Below, one piece after another: positions 39,660 to 50,929 of a stretch of DNA of 64,000 nt. The notes below the pieces were generated by a model. That model saw only the letters and a list, made by a program, of their open reading frames with translations, was not told the origin of the DNA and ran no database searches. Made by a program: the position numbers and the translations under genes. The stretch is from Diprion similis (taxonomy: Eukaryota; Arthropoda; Insecta; Hymenoptera; Diprionidae): NCBI RefSeq assembly GCF_021155765.1, contig NC_060105.1:17641001-17705000 (forward strand), in the 5' to 3' direction. How positions within the stretch are numbered: position 1 is the stretch's first letter; every line of letters starts with the position of its first letter.

Positions 39660-41334
39660 ATCTCCTCGGTTTGATACAGCGATAAGGCTTGACGGCGTAG
39701 TACGTGCCCTGGCAATAAAAATTCTAAGGTCAGAATGGTTCACGGACTGCCGATAACGACTTAATTCATATAACACGGATGTACGTCACGAAGTGGTTCG
39801 AACACATTTCAAAAACTTAACGCGAGCCGAAGCTGCGCTGATGCGAGATTGTTATTGTGCCGCCAACCAGCGTCAACAATACCCTCGGAAAAATACATCG
39901 ACGGTGCATCTCTCTCTTAATCACTTAACTGCCAAGATGTCATGAAGTAATTCAATGTTTTTGGGTGTCTCAAGTGAATATTTACTTTTGAAAGCATGTG
40001 TTTTACGTATTGTTTAGGTCAAGGAATCCGATTATGATCATAAAAAGTTATTTCTTCCTCGCATTCATAAAGTTTCGAGCCCTCGAAGTTGACGTATTTC
40101 TGATCATTTTCTCAAATGGGGTCATAGAACAAACTATCATTATCTTTCTTCGGGATGAATTTTTATTTTGATAAATATTGAATAAACATATTTTTAAGTT
40201 CAAATACGCAATTTCAAGAATTACCGAGTCAACGTTATAGTAAAACTAATTTATAGTAAAACTAAATAGTCTATATTAGAAAAATTATTCGGTGATTCTC
40301 GAAATTGTGTATTTGGACTAAAAAATGTTATTATTGATTTTCATTGTTTCAACAATTCTCATATTGTCGTCGGTGATTCTAAAAACGTGTCAACTAACGT
40401 CGTTTATTTTCTAATAAACCGGTAATAATCACAGCGTCTGTTGATGATTTATCATTAGAGTTTTTATGTCATGATTTTAAAAAAAGATGATTGTGAAATT
40501 CAGATTCGTTTAATGATAAGTAGAGACCAACTGGTGACGCGTCTTGTTGTCAAAGAACGTAACGTCGTATCACGATTTTTAGCGGCTCTCCGGTTGTTCG
40601 TATCTCCCGCGGTTTGCCAAAGTGCGACAAGTGTTATTTCGACCAATAAGGAACTCGGATTTAAACGGAAAGACGTTCGCATGATCTAGCTAACTTCAAC
40701 CTCAAGTTCCCCGAGCAGTCATGACAAGTCAAGATTACGTTTTTCGCCTATGAATATCATAGACTTATAAAATCAATATACACACAGTGCATTTGTTTAT
40801 AACGCGTGGAAATCGAAGCAATGGGTCGAAACACCTACGAGCGATTTGAGAAAGCTCTAGCACAGTTCTCGACCAACCACAGTCGTCGTATGACTAGAAA
40901 ATGCCGAAAAGCTGTAATTGAGCAAGCCTTGCAACGTGACTGATAAATTAGTAACCCCTACAGATTATTTGCTCTACAAGGTTAAAATTGTTCAACAAAG
41001 TTACGAAAAAGCTTGTTTTTCAGCAGTTTGTAGTCAGCGCCTAATCAGCAACCGATATTCTCCGCTTTTCGTCTGTTTCGAACCGATCGATACTCGACAG
41101 AAGCAGCACGTAACACGTAGATCCGCAAATATACACGTGTTTTATGATGTTCATCCTTATGCAGGCGAAGGCAGGCACGGCGCAGTCGCAACTCGATGAC
41201 GGGTTCCGCATTGGTGTCATCGACTGCCTGAAGCAACTGCTTCTGAGTTCTGGTTCTGATGACCACATCGCGTGAATTGTTAGCACACATGTTTTTCGCA
41301 CATGAATAGGCACGTTGTACAGAGTGTTAGAAAA
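39660..41334. promoter_or_regulatory. Divergent promoter region of FPGS and UCK
   Basis: The two start codons face away from each other across 1.7 kb. TATAAAA at 40766 and a 40-codon ATG frame at 40821-40943 are the only notable items. No core promoter can be assigned with confidence to either gene. Confidence 0.4.
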
Positions 41335-44300
41335 ATGGCAGACGGTACGATAAACCTCTGTGCGTCGCGAAAGATGTCGTTCGGCATAAATGGCAAGTTG
41401 AACGGCGTGGAGGGCAAAACTCCGTTCCTAATCGGCGTCTCCGGCGGAACTGCCAGCGGCAAGGTAAAAGTCGACTCGAAAATATTGACGGTTATAACGT
41501 TCCTAGTCTTTGGAACTCCAATTTGCTGAGCACGAGGCGCGGGTTCCCCACGCCTGTCGCATCGAATACCGTGTTATTCGCATACGGAATCCAATGTGCG
41601 TTGCATTGGTCGATCATCGTCTTGATCGTTTTTCAGGCTAATGATCAATACGATTCTCATATTCATGAATGGAATGTCCAAACGCCAAATGATATAACCA
41701 AGAATACTAACGAGGTTGAAGTTAGTAACGTTATCGTAACGAAACGTTGAGGAAATATCACTATTTTCTTAATTTTACAATGATTTTTTAGGAGCTATGA
41801 TTTCAAAATATGAGTGTGTTTTGTTTTTATTAGTAACGGTTTTTCCTCAGCATGAATCGTTACGATAACGGTACTAAACTTCAATATGATTAATACTACT
41901 AATAATAACAATACTGAATTGCGTTGATGAAGCTTGTGTTCAACCGGCGGAATATCGCGATGTAAATTTTACGAATTACTCTGGAATGGAGCAATAAACT
42001 AGTTTTTCCTTCTCGCAAGAGACAATTTACAATTAATGAATCTGTGCTTGGTACAGAAATCGATTACAGTTTGAAAAAAAAACGCGCTTCCTCTGTCGGT
42101 AAGATAAGGACAAAGACAAGCAGTAAAAGGAGTTTATATTTTATTGAATTATTCTGGAGTGATTCCAAAACCTTGAGAGCAATAGTCATTGATTGACGAT
42201 TGTTGAATTCAGATAGTATTATCATGATGAAAATTTGTAAGAAAAGTAAAGCAAAGCAGAAATGTTATAACAATAAATATATATTTATAAATAATACATA
42301 CCATAAGAGCAATACATACATAAACCAGCGATGCCTGTTACGCTAAAAATAATTGATTCATCGATTAATTGAGTCCAAAACAAATCTCAAAAAAGTTTTT
42401 CGATGATTTATAGTGTCGTTCAAAATATTTTTCAATTTCAGGTAAAAATATTCGTTTATTTTTCACATAGCATACGCAATACGTACTTAGTATGTAAGAC
42501 ATTGATAATAATTGATACTTTAATCTTATAAATTTATATTGTATTGCGCTGTTCGTAGGAGTAAAAAACAGAAACCGATTGTGAGGAAAAATGATCGAAT
42601 CGGTCGATTAATCGATTTTTAAAAATAATCTATTATACTTGATTAATCGGGAAAAAATAATGGAGTATTTATGGTCATTTTTAAAATAAAATGAAATGTA
42701 ATATCGATGATATTCGGAAAACCATTTTATTCACTATATCGTACATCTTATAGCATTGACACGAACGTTTAGTCCACAGTTTGTAAGCGGATAATGGAAA
42801 AATTGGGACAGGTGGACATGGATCACACGGAGCGCCAAGTTGTCTGCATATCGCAGGACAGTTTTTATCGGGAATTGACCACCAGCGAGAAGCTGAAAGC
42901 TGAAAAAGGACAGTTCAACTTTGACCACCCTGACGCGTTCGACAATGATAGAATCTTACGGACCTTGAGGGATATTTTGGCTGGCGTTAAATGCGAGATA
43001 CCAGCCTACGATTACCGCTCTAACAGTATGTATGTATCTCTTTCGTTCGTACTTTGAACTCTTTTTCTGAGTCTGCAAACTTGTTGCATAAATTAAAAAT
43101 CGATGGGTTTCATTATCTGGATCAAGAGTTCAGCAGAGAAAAAAAAAACCTTTAATAAATATCGAGCAATGTTACTTGCGCCTATGAGTGTGAACTTAAA
43201 CGAAGCCACGTTCCTACTATGCCACGGAAATGATGCCGAGGAAATTTTACCAGCACAACAATTTTAGAAAGAGTTCTATAATTAGAACGATCAAAATGAT
43301 CGTATTTGATTCAATTATTTTTGGGTCCATTTTACTTACGTATGGAAGCCTTAAAAATTTTGTGAAAACCATACATGAAATTTTATATTACACTTAACAA
43401 AATTCTATTGTACCATACTTACAAAAATCTATTTATATTGTTACACTCTGAAGATAATGATCTATCAATCTTTTTTCAGGCGATTGCTAGAGGTCTTTAT
43501 GATGAACGAAATAACCCCAACAGTCTTAGAATTGGATCAAAAACATCAATACTTAATCATTTTGAACATTTTAATGACAAAATCATTTCCCGAATTGTCG
43601 ATACATTGGCTTGTGTTATTTAAATTTGCTCAGCATAATTTTCGTCACATAGCCATGCTAACCCGGTTCAATCGGTTAAATTTTACAGCTTCGGTATCTA
43701 CCATCGTTGGTTTGAATAATACTGCAAGAGAATTTTTGAAAAGTTTTTTCCTGTTTTCCTAATTTCCAATTGAAACAGCGAGGCCCATTAATTCTTAACA
43801 GACAATAAATTCAAGGGGTAGCGCATCGAAATTGACTGGTTTGTTGACGCTTACTTGCCTTCTTATTTTCTTTAACCTCTTTATTTTCCACAAATTTTCA
43901 GATTTGCAAAAAAAAAAATGTGTTTTTTATAAACAAAGTATCATCCAAAGACGATTGGTGTTCAATTTGAGAATGATTGAACGAACGGTTCAGATTTTAT
44001 GAATCATTGAATTTTTTTAACGATCGTCAACTCGCTCTAACTTGCAAGTATCAAGATGTACTGATTTTTTAAAATAATATTATAAAAGTGAAGTTGGTAC
44101 AAAATTTGAATGAATTCGGTTAAATGGTTCGGATATTGCAAAATTATTTTTTTACTCAAAATTATCATAAAATTTTGTATTTGGAATTATTGAAGTTCGT
44201 ATTTGGATTGTATTTGTCTCACAACAAATTATTGAAACACTGCAAAAACCATACAATTTTCTGATGATTTTCGGGACACGAGTAACGCTCCTGAATTCCC

Positions 44301-47300
44301 CTACAGAAGAGTGACGCAACGTCGAAATTTGGACAATTATTTTTAAAAACGAAAAATCAAATCTTTGAAAGTTGAATAGCTGAAATAATATTAGTTTGTG
44401 CCGAAGTTATATCGCTATGAAATACACACGCCTAATTTCCAAAGTTCAGATGAACGAACAATGTTTTTGAGATCTAAGAAACTAAGTTAGGGCAAAATTA
44501 AACTTTTAGCGATGTTTTACTTTGAAACTTGTAAAAACAATGTCTTTATTTTTATATAAACTGTTTTTCTACATTATGCATTGTGTATTGCTCAGTCATA
44601 CCAATAAATTTAACAAGGATTTTCCAAACTCTAACAGTCACAGTAATTGTTGCGACTGACACTCTAAACTAAAAAGTAAAAACAATATTTTTATTTTTGT
44701 ATAAACTTTCGTTCTACATGATACGTTGCTTATTACTATATCATACTAATAAATTAACCATTGATTTTTCAAATGTTTGAGTTAGCATCCACAGTTGTAA
44801 CAGCCACAGTTATTGTTGAGACGCAAAGTCTTGCGCTTCAAACAGCCTCCGCAATATGGTTTTGGGTACCAGGTAGGAGCATCCTGTACCAAAAATTAAT
44901 TGAAATCAGTATTTTGCAAAGTATATTCTTGAAACAAGAACAAATACAAAAACTTAGGATGTTTAAAATAATTTCTTTCACCAGTTCGAATTCGACAACA
45001 TAGAAACGTGCATGAAGTTCCGTATCAAACATCAGATTGAAACTTACACTAAAGTGAAATTTTCAAGTGGATTATGGATTTGAATGTGAAATTTTGAAAA
45101 GAAAAAATTTCGTTTCAAATATTTTCAGCAATATTAATTGCATCAATGACGCTGAACACAAATGAAATAACGTCTTTACTATATCATGGAAATGAGTCTG
45201 AGTGAATTCGAGTAACACAAGCTAAGACATGACTGATTTGAGCGAAGGTTTTATATTTATAACGTTCGTTACGATAAAACTCTGGGATTTTTGATCTGAA
45301 TTCAAAGTTTTTGGGCTCATCTTTTTACTCTAGAGATTTCCAGAAATCACTTAAGAAATTTAATAAACTTTGAGTACAAAAATTTTTTCAAACGGTACTC
45401 CGCAAGCTCTCGCAAAATATTCCAAACTTACGCAAGGGTTGTTGCAACTGCTGCACAGCGAGTATGTTGGCGGAGGTGGAGCTGGGGCTGGGGCTGTACA
45501 TAGAGAACAGCCGCCGGAACACATGTTACAGCCGCAGAGTTTACATGCGTCTGCGGTACTGATTGCGATGGCAAGAACAATGGCAAAAACGGCCAAGGCG
45601 TAGACAAGTTTGCCCTGCATTCTATTTATTGTCCGTTTCAAAATAACTTCACCAAAAAACTTTGAGTAACTGACGAATCTTGGGTAAATTATAATTATAA
45701 AACTTTATTAAAGAAAAGACGGAGGTTTGTCTGTTGCACTTACTGTTGGTCTGATGCCAGGTTGAACTCTGCAATCATTTTTATATTCGACACCTTATAC
45801 TGCGTAAAGTGAAACTCAGCAGATTTTCAACGTGTTTACAAACAGTTCGGGGTTTCACGCTGAGCCGGAACGCACGCTTGATAATACTTTGCGTATACCG
45901 ATTGTCATGGTCATTTTTTGTATTGAGTTTTATGGAAAATAACAAACAGTTTGGTGGAAAATTTTTTTTTCAACCTTCTCACTCGGTTTGCATCGACAAT
46001 CTTACAAATCGTACGATTGGTTCAATTTTTATTGACTCAAAAGCATAACAAACAACAAATCAAGCCAGTTATTGCACCAAGTCTTTGCGGAAATATAACA
46101 ATCGGTATTTATGTACTCGTTATATTTCGATTTGTCATTTGTGTAATTACAAGCCCGTTATGTAAATATAAATTATAGTTCTCATGATTCCTGCAGCTCG
46201 CTTGTTCCGAATATCAATAAAGTTTTCAAAGTCAATGTAAAACCGCTTTGAAACTGAACAATTTATTCAAACAACCAGTCATTTACCTGATTTTTTTTTT
46301 TTATAGATTAAAGAATCAAATCACGACGATATATCCAGCAGATGTTGTTCTTTTCGAAGGGATTTTGGTATTCTATTTTCCGGAAATTCGAGAACTTTTT
46401 CATATGAAACTGTTCGTCGACACAGACTCTGACACTCGGTTGGCCAGGAGAGGTGAGTAAATATGTGCGATTGCTTCTATCCCAGTTTCCACACGATCTA
46501 AAATACAATTCGTTTTTCTGGAAGATTATTTACGTAGCCCTGATAAAACGAACTTGTTATCGACGAATTATTATTGAACAACTCAATCCTCTAATTGAAT
46601 ATTACATTTAGTGCCAAGGGACATCAAAGAAAGAGGAAGAGACTTGGACTATGTGCTGAATCAATACATGAACTTTGTGAAACCAGCTTTCGAGGAATTC
46701 TGTTTACCAACAAAAAAATTCGCCGATGTCATTATACCAAGAGGAGCCGATAACACAGGTAATTCTAATTTGATTTAAACCACGTGGAAATTGAAACCTT
46801 CCAACCAGTGTTGGCTTTCGCCGATGTTGTTGCTTGAAGATCTAGCAATCGTTCGGAAACCAATACTAATCACGACAAAGGCTGAAAATTTTTCAACTAT
46901 GTGACTCAATTTATGTGCATTTGCTTCTTTCATGTAGGAGGTGGTGGTAGCAGTTACCGATGAACGGGCTGTCTTGTCTGAATAAAAAATTAGCAATGAC
47001 TAAAAAACCGGCTTTCAAATTCTTAGCAGTATTATTTGTGCCAGTAATGGTGACTCTGGTACGTAATAGAAATGATTTCAATCAAAACCAGATGACACAA
47101 ACTATGATATCAAGAATTTATGAAAGGTTTTCTAATTGGAACGTTCACGTAATGATTAAACTGGTGATTTTTACTCGATTCCGATAATCTTGGATTTATT
47201 TTGTTCACTTTATAGATTAACAGATTAAAATAGATTTTTGTAATACACTTCACCAGACGTGATGTAAGACATCCTGAATATTTTATCATATGGAAGATAG

Positions 47301-50040
47301 TAACGTTATCGTAATGATTCATGCTGAGGAAAAAGCTTTATTTCGCCATTTTGAAGTCCAGTAAACCGTAATAAAACAAAACATACTCATATTTCGAAAT
47401 CTTAGTTACTTCAAAATCATTCTGAAATTAAGAAAATACTGCTTTTTTCCTCAATTTTTCGTTACGATAAGGTTACTAACTTTAACCTCGTGATATTTTT
47501 CTGATAAATCGCGAAAATCTGGTCAGTGAGCAAAATAAGTCCAAAAACATTAGAATTGACGCCCAACTCCCAGGGCTTAAGCCTTTCTAACGTTTTAATT
47601 ACAAAACTTCTTCTCAAATTGTTGACGTCTTACTCTAATTGTCTTACTCAAATTTACTCAGATTCAATTCTATCACTTAGTAGGGACGTTGTTTTATTGG
47701 TGTTCATTATTATTGGCGCAAATAACGTTGCTGCAGATTTTCCAAACGGATTTTTTCTCGTTTCTGAATTTTCCTTTCAGACGGTCAAGTCCATCTATCC
47801 TCAATTCATATTTCATTTACGTTTACAATACATCCATGCAACTTTACTAACACGCGAGCACCGCTTCACTTGAATTCGAAGTTTGCCTATTTTCACAATT
47901 TGATTTCGACTCTCGTATCAACCTATGAAGGGGTGGGGATTTGAAAAGTTCCGGAAGCGCCTAATTCCAAATCATTAAGTGGTAAAACTTGAAGTAAAGA
48001 AATACAACTTTTACGAAACAACAAAGTTTCGAATCATCGGAAACCCAACGACTGAAAGTCCACGATGCAAGATTCCGAAAATTCAAGTTCCGATGGAACA
48101 TAAGTTCTGAAAACAAAGTTTCGATACATTAAATTTTCGAAAACCAAAATGACCAGGATTCCCAATAAAAAAATATCGGAAATCGAAAACAAAGAAAAAT
48201 GAAAGCGGTGAAATCTCACCAAGCCTGAAATTCATGGAACTGAAAATCTTCAATCATTCGCAATTTCGATGTTTCAGATATTTGAATTTCCACTTTCGGA
48301 ACTTTGAGCGTCGAGTTCTGAACCATTCGAAACTTTGATGTTTCGTCACACTTTGATTACTTTCTTTTAAATTTCGCTACCAAAAGATTCAGAACTTTGC
48401 TCTTCTGGAACTTATCAAGTTTGGAATTTCAACCCCGCTCCCCTGTGAAGATTCAGAAATTTCAAGAATTACAATTACGTTTTGGAACTTCTGCACTAAT
48501 TATTTGAGTCTTGGTATTATAGCTGTTCACGGAAACAGTCTTCCAGCATTAACCAAGTCTTGTTGACCGTTAAAAAGTATCCGAGTTTTCAACTTTGGTT
48601 GGTCCTCTCTCTACGCCGAACAAAAAGCACAATCGATGAACTCATGTATGAAGGTTGAAATAGTTCATCGCATTGCTCTCGGCTAACTTCATCTCTATCA
48701 AGCTATGAGTTTATGTTTTATGGGTGCTGCCCGGTGGTTGAGGGTACGATTAGTGTGGTGGGAATGAGTGTTTTTGCGTTTGAAAGAGAAAAGCAGATCA
48801 AATGTACAGCGATTTACAACGACAAATGGTTTGTTTGTGGTATGTTCGCAGTGGCGATAGACCTAATAGTGCACCACATCTGGGACATTTTACGTTCGAA
48901 AAAGGCTGAATCGTCATCCGGGCAGCATCCATACCTCCATCAACCTAGGCGAACATCAGCATCATCCGACACACTCAGCAGATGACTGATCTATAATCAA
49001 CCGATCAGCACAGTTTATATACTATCATAAAATATTTCTAACCATTTACAATTCCCGGTGAACAGCTATTCCCTCGAACCATGTGTTACCCGTACGTTCT
49101 TTTTTTCACTACACACACGTGGAATGATTTCAGTCATGTGAAATATTTTTCTGCACAAATGCTTTATACCAGCTGGTCAATTGAGGATCACTTTTTTCTT
49201 TTATAACCATCTCTAAAAGGATGATAATCTTTTATCGCTTGTATTCAAGCAATTAGAGTGATTATTGAGTCAAGACATATGACGATAACAGAAGCTATCG
49301 TTGTAGCTCAGGAAGAAATGCCGTGCATTTCGAAATACATCGTTCAATTATTGATTTTATATGACCCGTGCGTATTTGCATTATGAATTTTTTCTCACGT
49401 AAAAAATTGTTTCAACTTTTTTTCATCCCAACCGAGTGAATAGATAGAATATTCGAATGTTTATAATTTTGAATCGACGTTAAGTGATAATGTATTGTTT
49501 CATAATTTCGTGTGAAATGATATGACCTTTATATGCATAATAGATACAACGGAAAAATATAATAAATATTATGATATAAATTTAGATATGACGCTGAACC
49601 GACGATTTTACAACTAAACGTCAGAGAATGATGCGAGATAAATCATCTTTCTCTCCGTGTATCTTAAAATATATCCAATATATTCCATATATTTAATATG
49701 AGAATAATAATACTGTGATGGAATAAATGTGAAAAAAAAACGCAAAAAATAAAAATAAATGTGAAAAAAATTAGTTGTCATGTTTATTTGAGAGTCATGT
49801 AACTACGATACGTTACACCGTGTTCTTGTACATCGATATCTCATTGAATTTACATCGAAAATCTGATTCGAAGGCTTAACAAAAAAAAAAAAAAGTAATA
49901 ATAAATTGGGGTATGTTACAGTGGCTATAGATTTGATCGTGCAGCACATAAGGGATTTCCTAAGTAACCGAGGTAGAGTTACAATCGAAGCCGAGAGTCC
50001 GACTAGCCGTGCGGAAGGCGGATTCAAGAGACCTCATTAA
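41335..50040 (+). CDS. Uck: Uridine-cytidine kinase
   Basis: This pyrimidine-salvage enzyme phosphorylates uridine and cytidine to UMP and CMP with ATP. Exons are 41335-41463, 42773-43029 (donor choice uncertain), 46307-46452, 46612-46758, and then either 48852-48985 or 49922-50040. The protein is 270 or 265 residues. The P-loop is [12 protein letters not shown], split by intron 1. Other family signatures are [98 protein letters not shown] and [10 protein letters not shown]. Joins at exons 3, 4 and 5 are GT-AG and in phase. The 3.3-kb intron 2 houses a nested gene on the other strand. Confidence 0.94.
41712..41886. mobile_element. MITE, TAGTAACGTTATCGTAACG family
   Basis: AGTTAGTAACGTTATCGTAA at the left is mirrored by CGTTACGATAACGGTACTAA at the right. 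It is the cleanest copy of the family, in UCK intron 1. Confidence 0.8.
42335..42655. repeat. Element with TCGATTAATCGA palindromes
   Basis: CATCGATTAATTGAGTCCAA near the left and GGTCGATTAATCGATTTTT near the right suggest inverted ends. A shorter relative lies at 21318-21410. It is non-coding and lies in UCK intron 1. Confidence 0.45.
43200..43790 (-). repeat. Copy of dispersed repeat family, reversed
   Basis: TTGTCGATACATTGGCTTGT and TCGTTGGTTTGAATAATACT are the reverse complement of phrases in the 30895 and 46955 copies. It lies in UCK intron 2. Confidence 0.5.
44782..45620 (-). CDS. Secreted cysteine-rich peptide, nested in UCK intron
   Basis: I do not recognise the family. Two exons, 45620-45432 (63 codons) and 44883-44782 (33 codons plus TAA), join in phase 0 at a strong GTAAGT donor and a TTTTTGGTACAG acceptor, giving 96 residues. 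Residues 1 to about 25 form a typical signal peptide ([17 protein letters not shown], then STADA). The mature part has 15 cysteines: [16 protein letters not shown], a hinge APAPAPPPP at 43-51, [12 protein letters not shown] and a terminal CGCYNCGC. CxC and CxxC pairs suggest disulfide-linked or metal-binding folding; the odd count suggests a dimer or a free thiol. The gene lies antisense inside UCK intron 2. A TATAAAA at 45785-45779 on the minus strand stands 33 bp from a TCAGA initiator, suggesting its own strong promoter. Defence, structural or metal-binding roles are all possible and unproven. Confidence 0.75.
45155..45355 (+). repeat. Fragment of dispersed repeat family
   Basis: GAGTAACACAAGCTAAGACA and GAGCGAAGGTTTTATATTT match the other copies. 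It lies between the two exons of the nested gene, inside its intron. Confidence 0.5.
45779..45785 (-). promoter_or_regulatory. TATA box of the nested cysteine-rich gene
   Basis: The minus strand reads TATAAAA here, with TCAGA (arthropod initiator) at 45754-45750, about 33 bp downstream. The coding start is another 130 bp on. Spacing fits a core promoter; no transcript evidence is available. Confidence 0.5.
46955..47245 (+). repeat. Dispersed repeat copy
   Basis: The copy starts GATGAACGGGCTGTCTTGTC and contains GCAGTATTATTTGTGCCAGT and GAAAGGTTTTCTAATTGGAA. It lies in the UCK intron after exon 4 and pairs with a reversed copy at 47525-47810. Confidence 0.55.
47293..47489. mobile_element. MITE, TAGTAACGTTATCGTAACG family
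   Basis: GATAGTAACGTTATCGTAAT at the left pairs with TTACGATAAGGTTACTAACT at the right. It lies between two oppositely oriented copies of the dispersed repeat. Confidence 0.75.
47525..47810 (-). repeat. Dispersed repeat copy, reversed
   Basis: AAGTCCAAAAACATTAGAAT and TTATTATTGGCGCAAATAAC are the reverse complement of the family. It lacks the MITE that interrupts the relative at 38900. Confidence 0.5.
47945..48450. repeat. TTCGAAAC-rich, roughly palindromic block
   Basis: The left half is rich in ACAAAGTTTCGA-type words. The right half is rich in the reverse, TTCGAAACTTTG. The block has no coding frame. It may be a decayed foldback element in the UCK intron before the terminal exons. Confidence 0.4.
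48852..48985 (+). CDS. Uck: UCK alternative terminal exon a
   Basis: After a TTCGCAG acceptor the exon completes the split Val codon and reads [18 protein letters not shown], then a Ser/His-rich tail ending SSDTLSR. Same entry phase as exon b. The sequence is a little more diverged from the family than exon b. Confidence 0.75.
48986..49921 (+). other. Between UCK terminal exons: 3' UTR of isoform a, otherwise nothing recognised
   Basis: Very AT-rich sequence with several potential AATAAA signals (for example near 49560 and 49755). No gene or repeat was placed. Confidence 0.45.
49922..50040 (+). CDS. Uck: UCK alternative terminal exon b
   Basis: After a TATGTTACAG acceptor the exon reads [18 protein letters not shown] and ends FKRPH, close to the vertebrate C-terminus that also ends RPH. 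It has the same entry phase as exon a, so transcripts choose one or the other. An AATAAA near 50640 may serve it. Confidence 0.8.
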
Positions 50041-50854
50041 AGACTATTAACGTTAAATCATTGTTTAGTATTATATACTGTTATCCTAAAACTTAGAATA
50101 CAATGAAAACTGTTTTGAGGGAAATTAGGTAAATTTAGACAGCGTAGATTTGCACAACAACATCGTCGATTCTTCGATGTTTTACATTATGCAGTTTAGA
50201 TTTTGTCATCATCGCGAAGGATGATCTTCTCTGCCCTCCACATTTATATTTTGTTCTCCGTGAAGCTCAAAATCTAAAGAATCACACTGACAATTAGTGA
50301 ACATAGGTATATTGAGCATTTTCTGTCGATTTATACATCGCTTAATGCCGCCTCTATTAATAAAAATCTTCAAACAAGGTTTAATCGAAACCTTCAAAGA
50401 TGCTACAATTTATACAAAATATTAAACTTAAGCAGCAAGTCCACGTCAAATTCTTAATAATCATTGTTCGTTTAGTTGTTAGATTGGAATAATATTTAGA
50501 TTGAATTTTATAATAGTTTGAGGCTTGGTTTCTAGTTAACTGAAATCGTGACTAAATATATATTTACTTATAGTTGTGTATATAGATGCGTGTGTGTGCG
50601 AGAGTGTAAATTTTAGAGAGGAATTGTATAATATATTTAAATAAAAAGCTTATCATTAGTAGTAGAAAATTATTTCATATATATTGGAGTATCAATATAA
50701 ACAAAGCAAAATATTCTATCATGTGTGATTAATATTATAGCTACATAGTTAAATGCTGAATTTATTTATTTGTTAAATATAAAGTATAATTGCTATACAC
50801 ATTAAAAATAGTACCTAATCCTGTTGCTGTTTATAGATAAATTTATTATCATTA

Positions 50855-50889
<35 letters not shown>

Positions 50890-50929
50890 GTACAATCTCG
50901 TTATATCTTAATATCAGATGTGCATATCT
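50041..50929. other. Convergent 3' UTRs of UCK and UBL5, with ATT microsatellite
   Basis: An AATAAA near 50640 fits the UCK transcript. A run of ATT triplets fills about 50850-50889, immediately past the UBL5 stop on the minus strand. No further gene is seen. Confidence 0.6.

Noticed and set aside
45370-45603. Plus-strand 77-codon frame over the cysteine-rich exon
   Set aside because: It is the antisense of the signal-peptide-bearing frame and has no such features itself.
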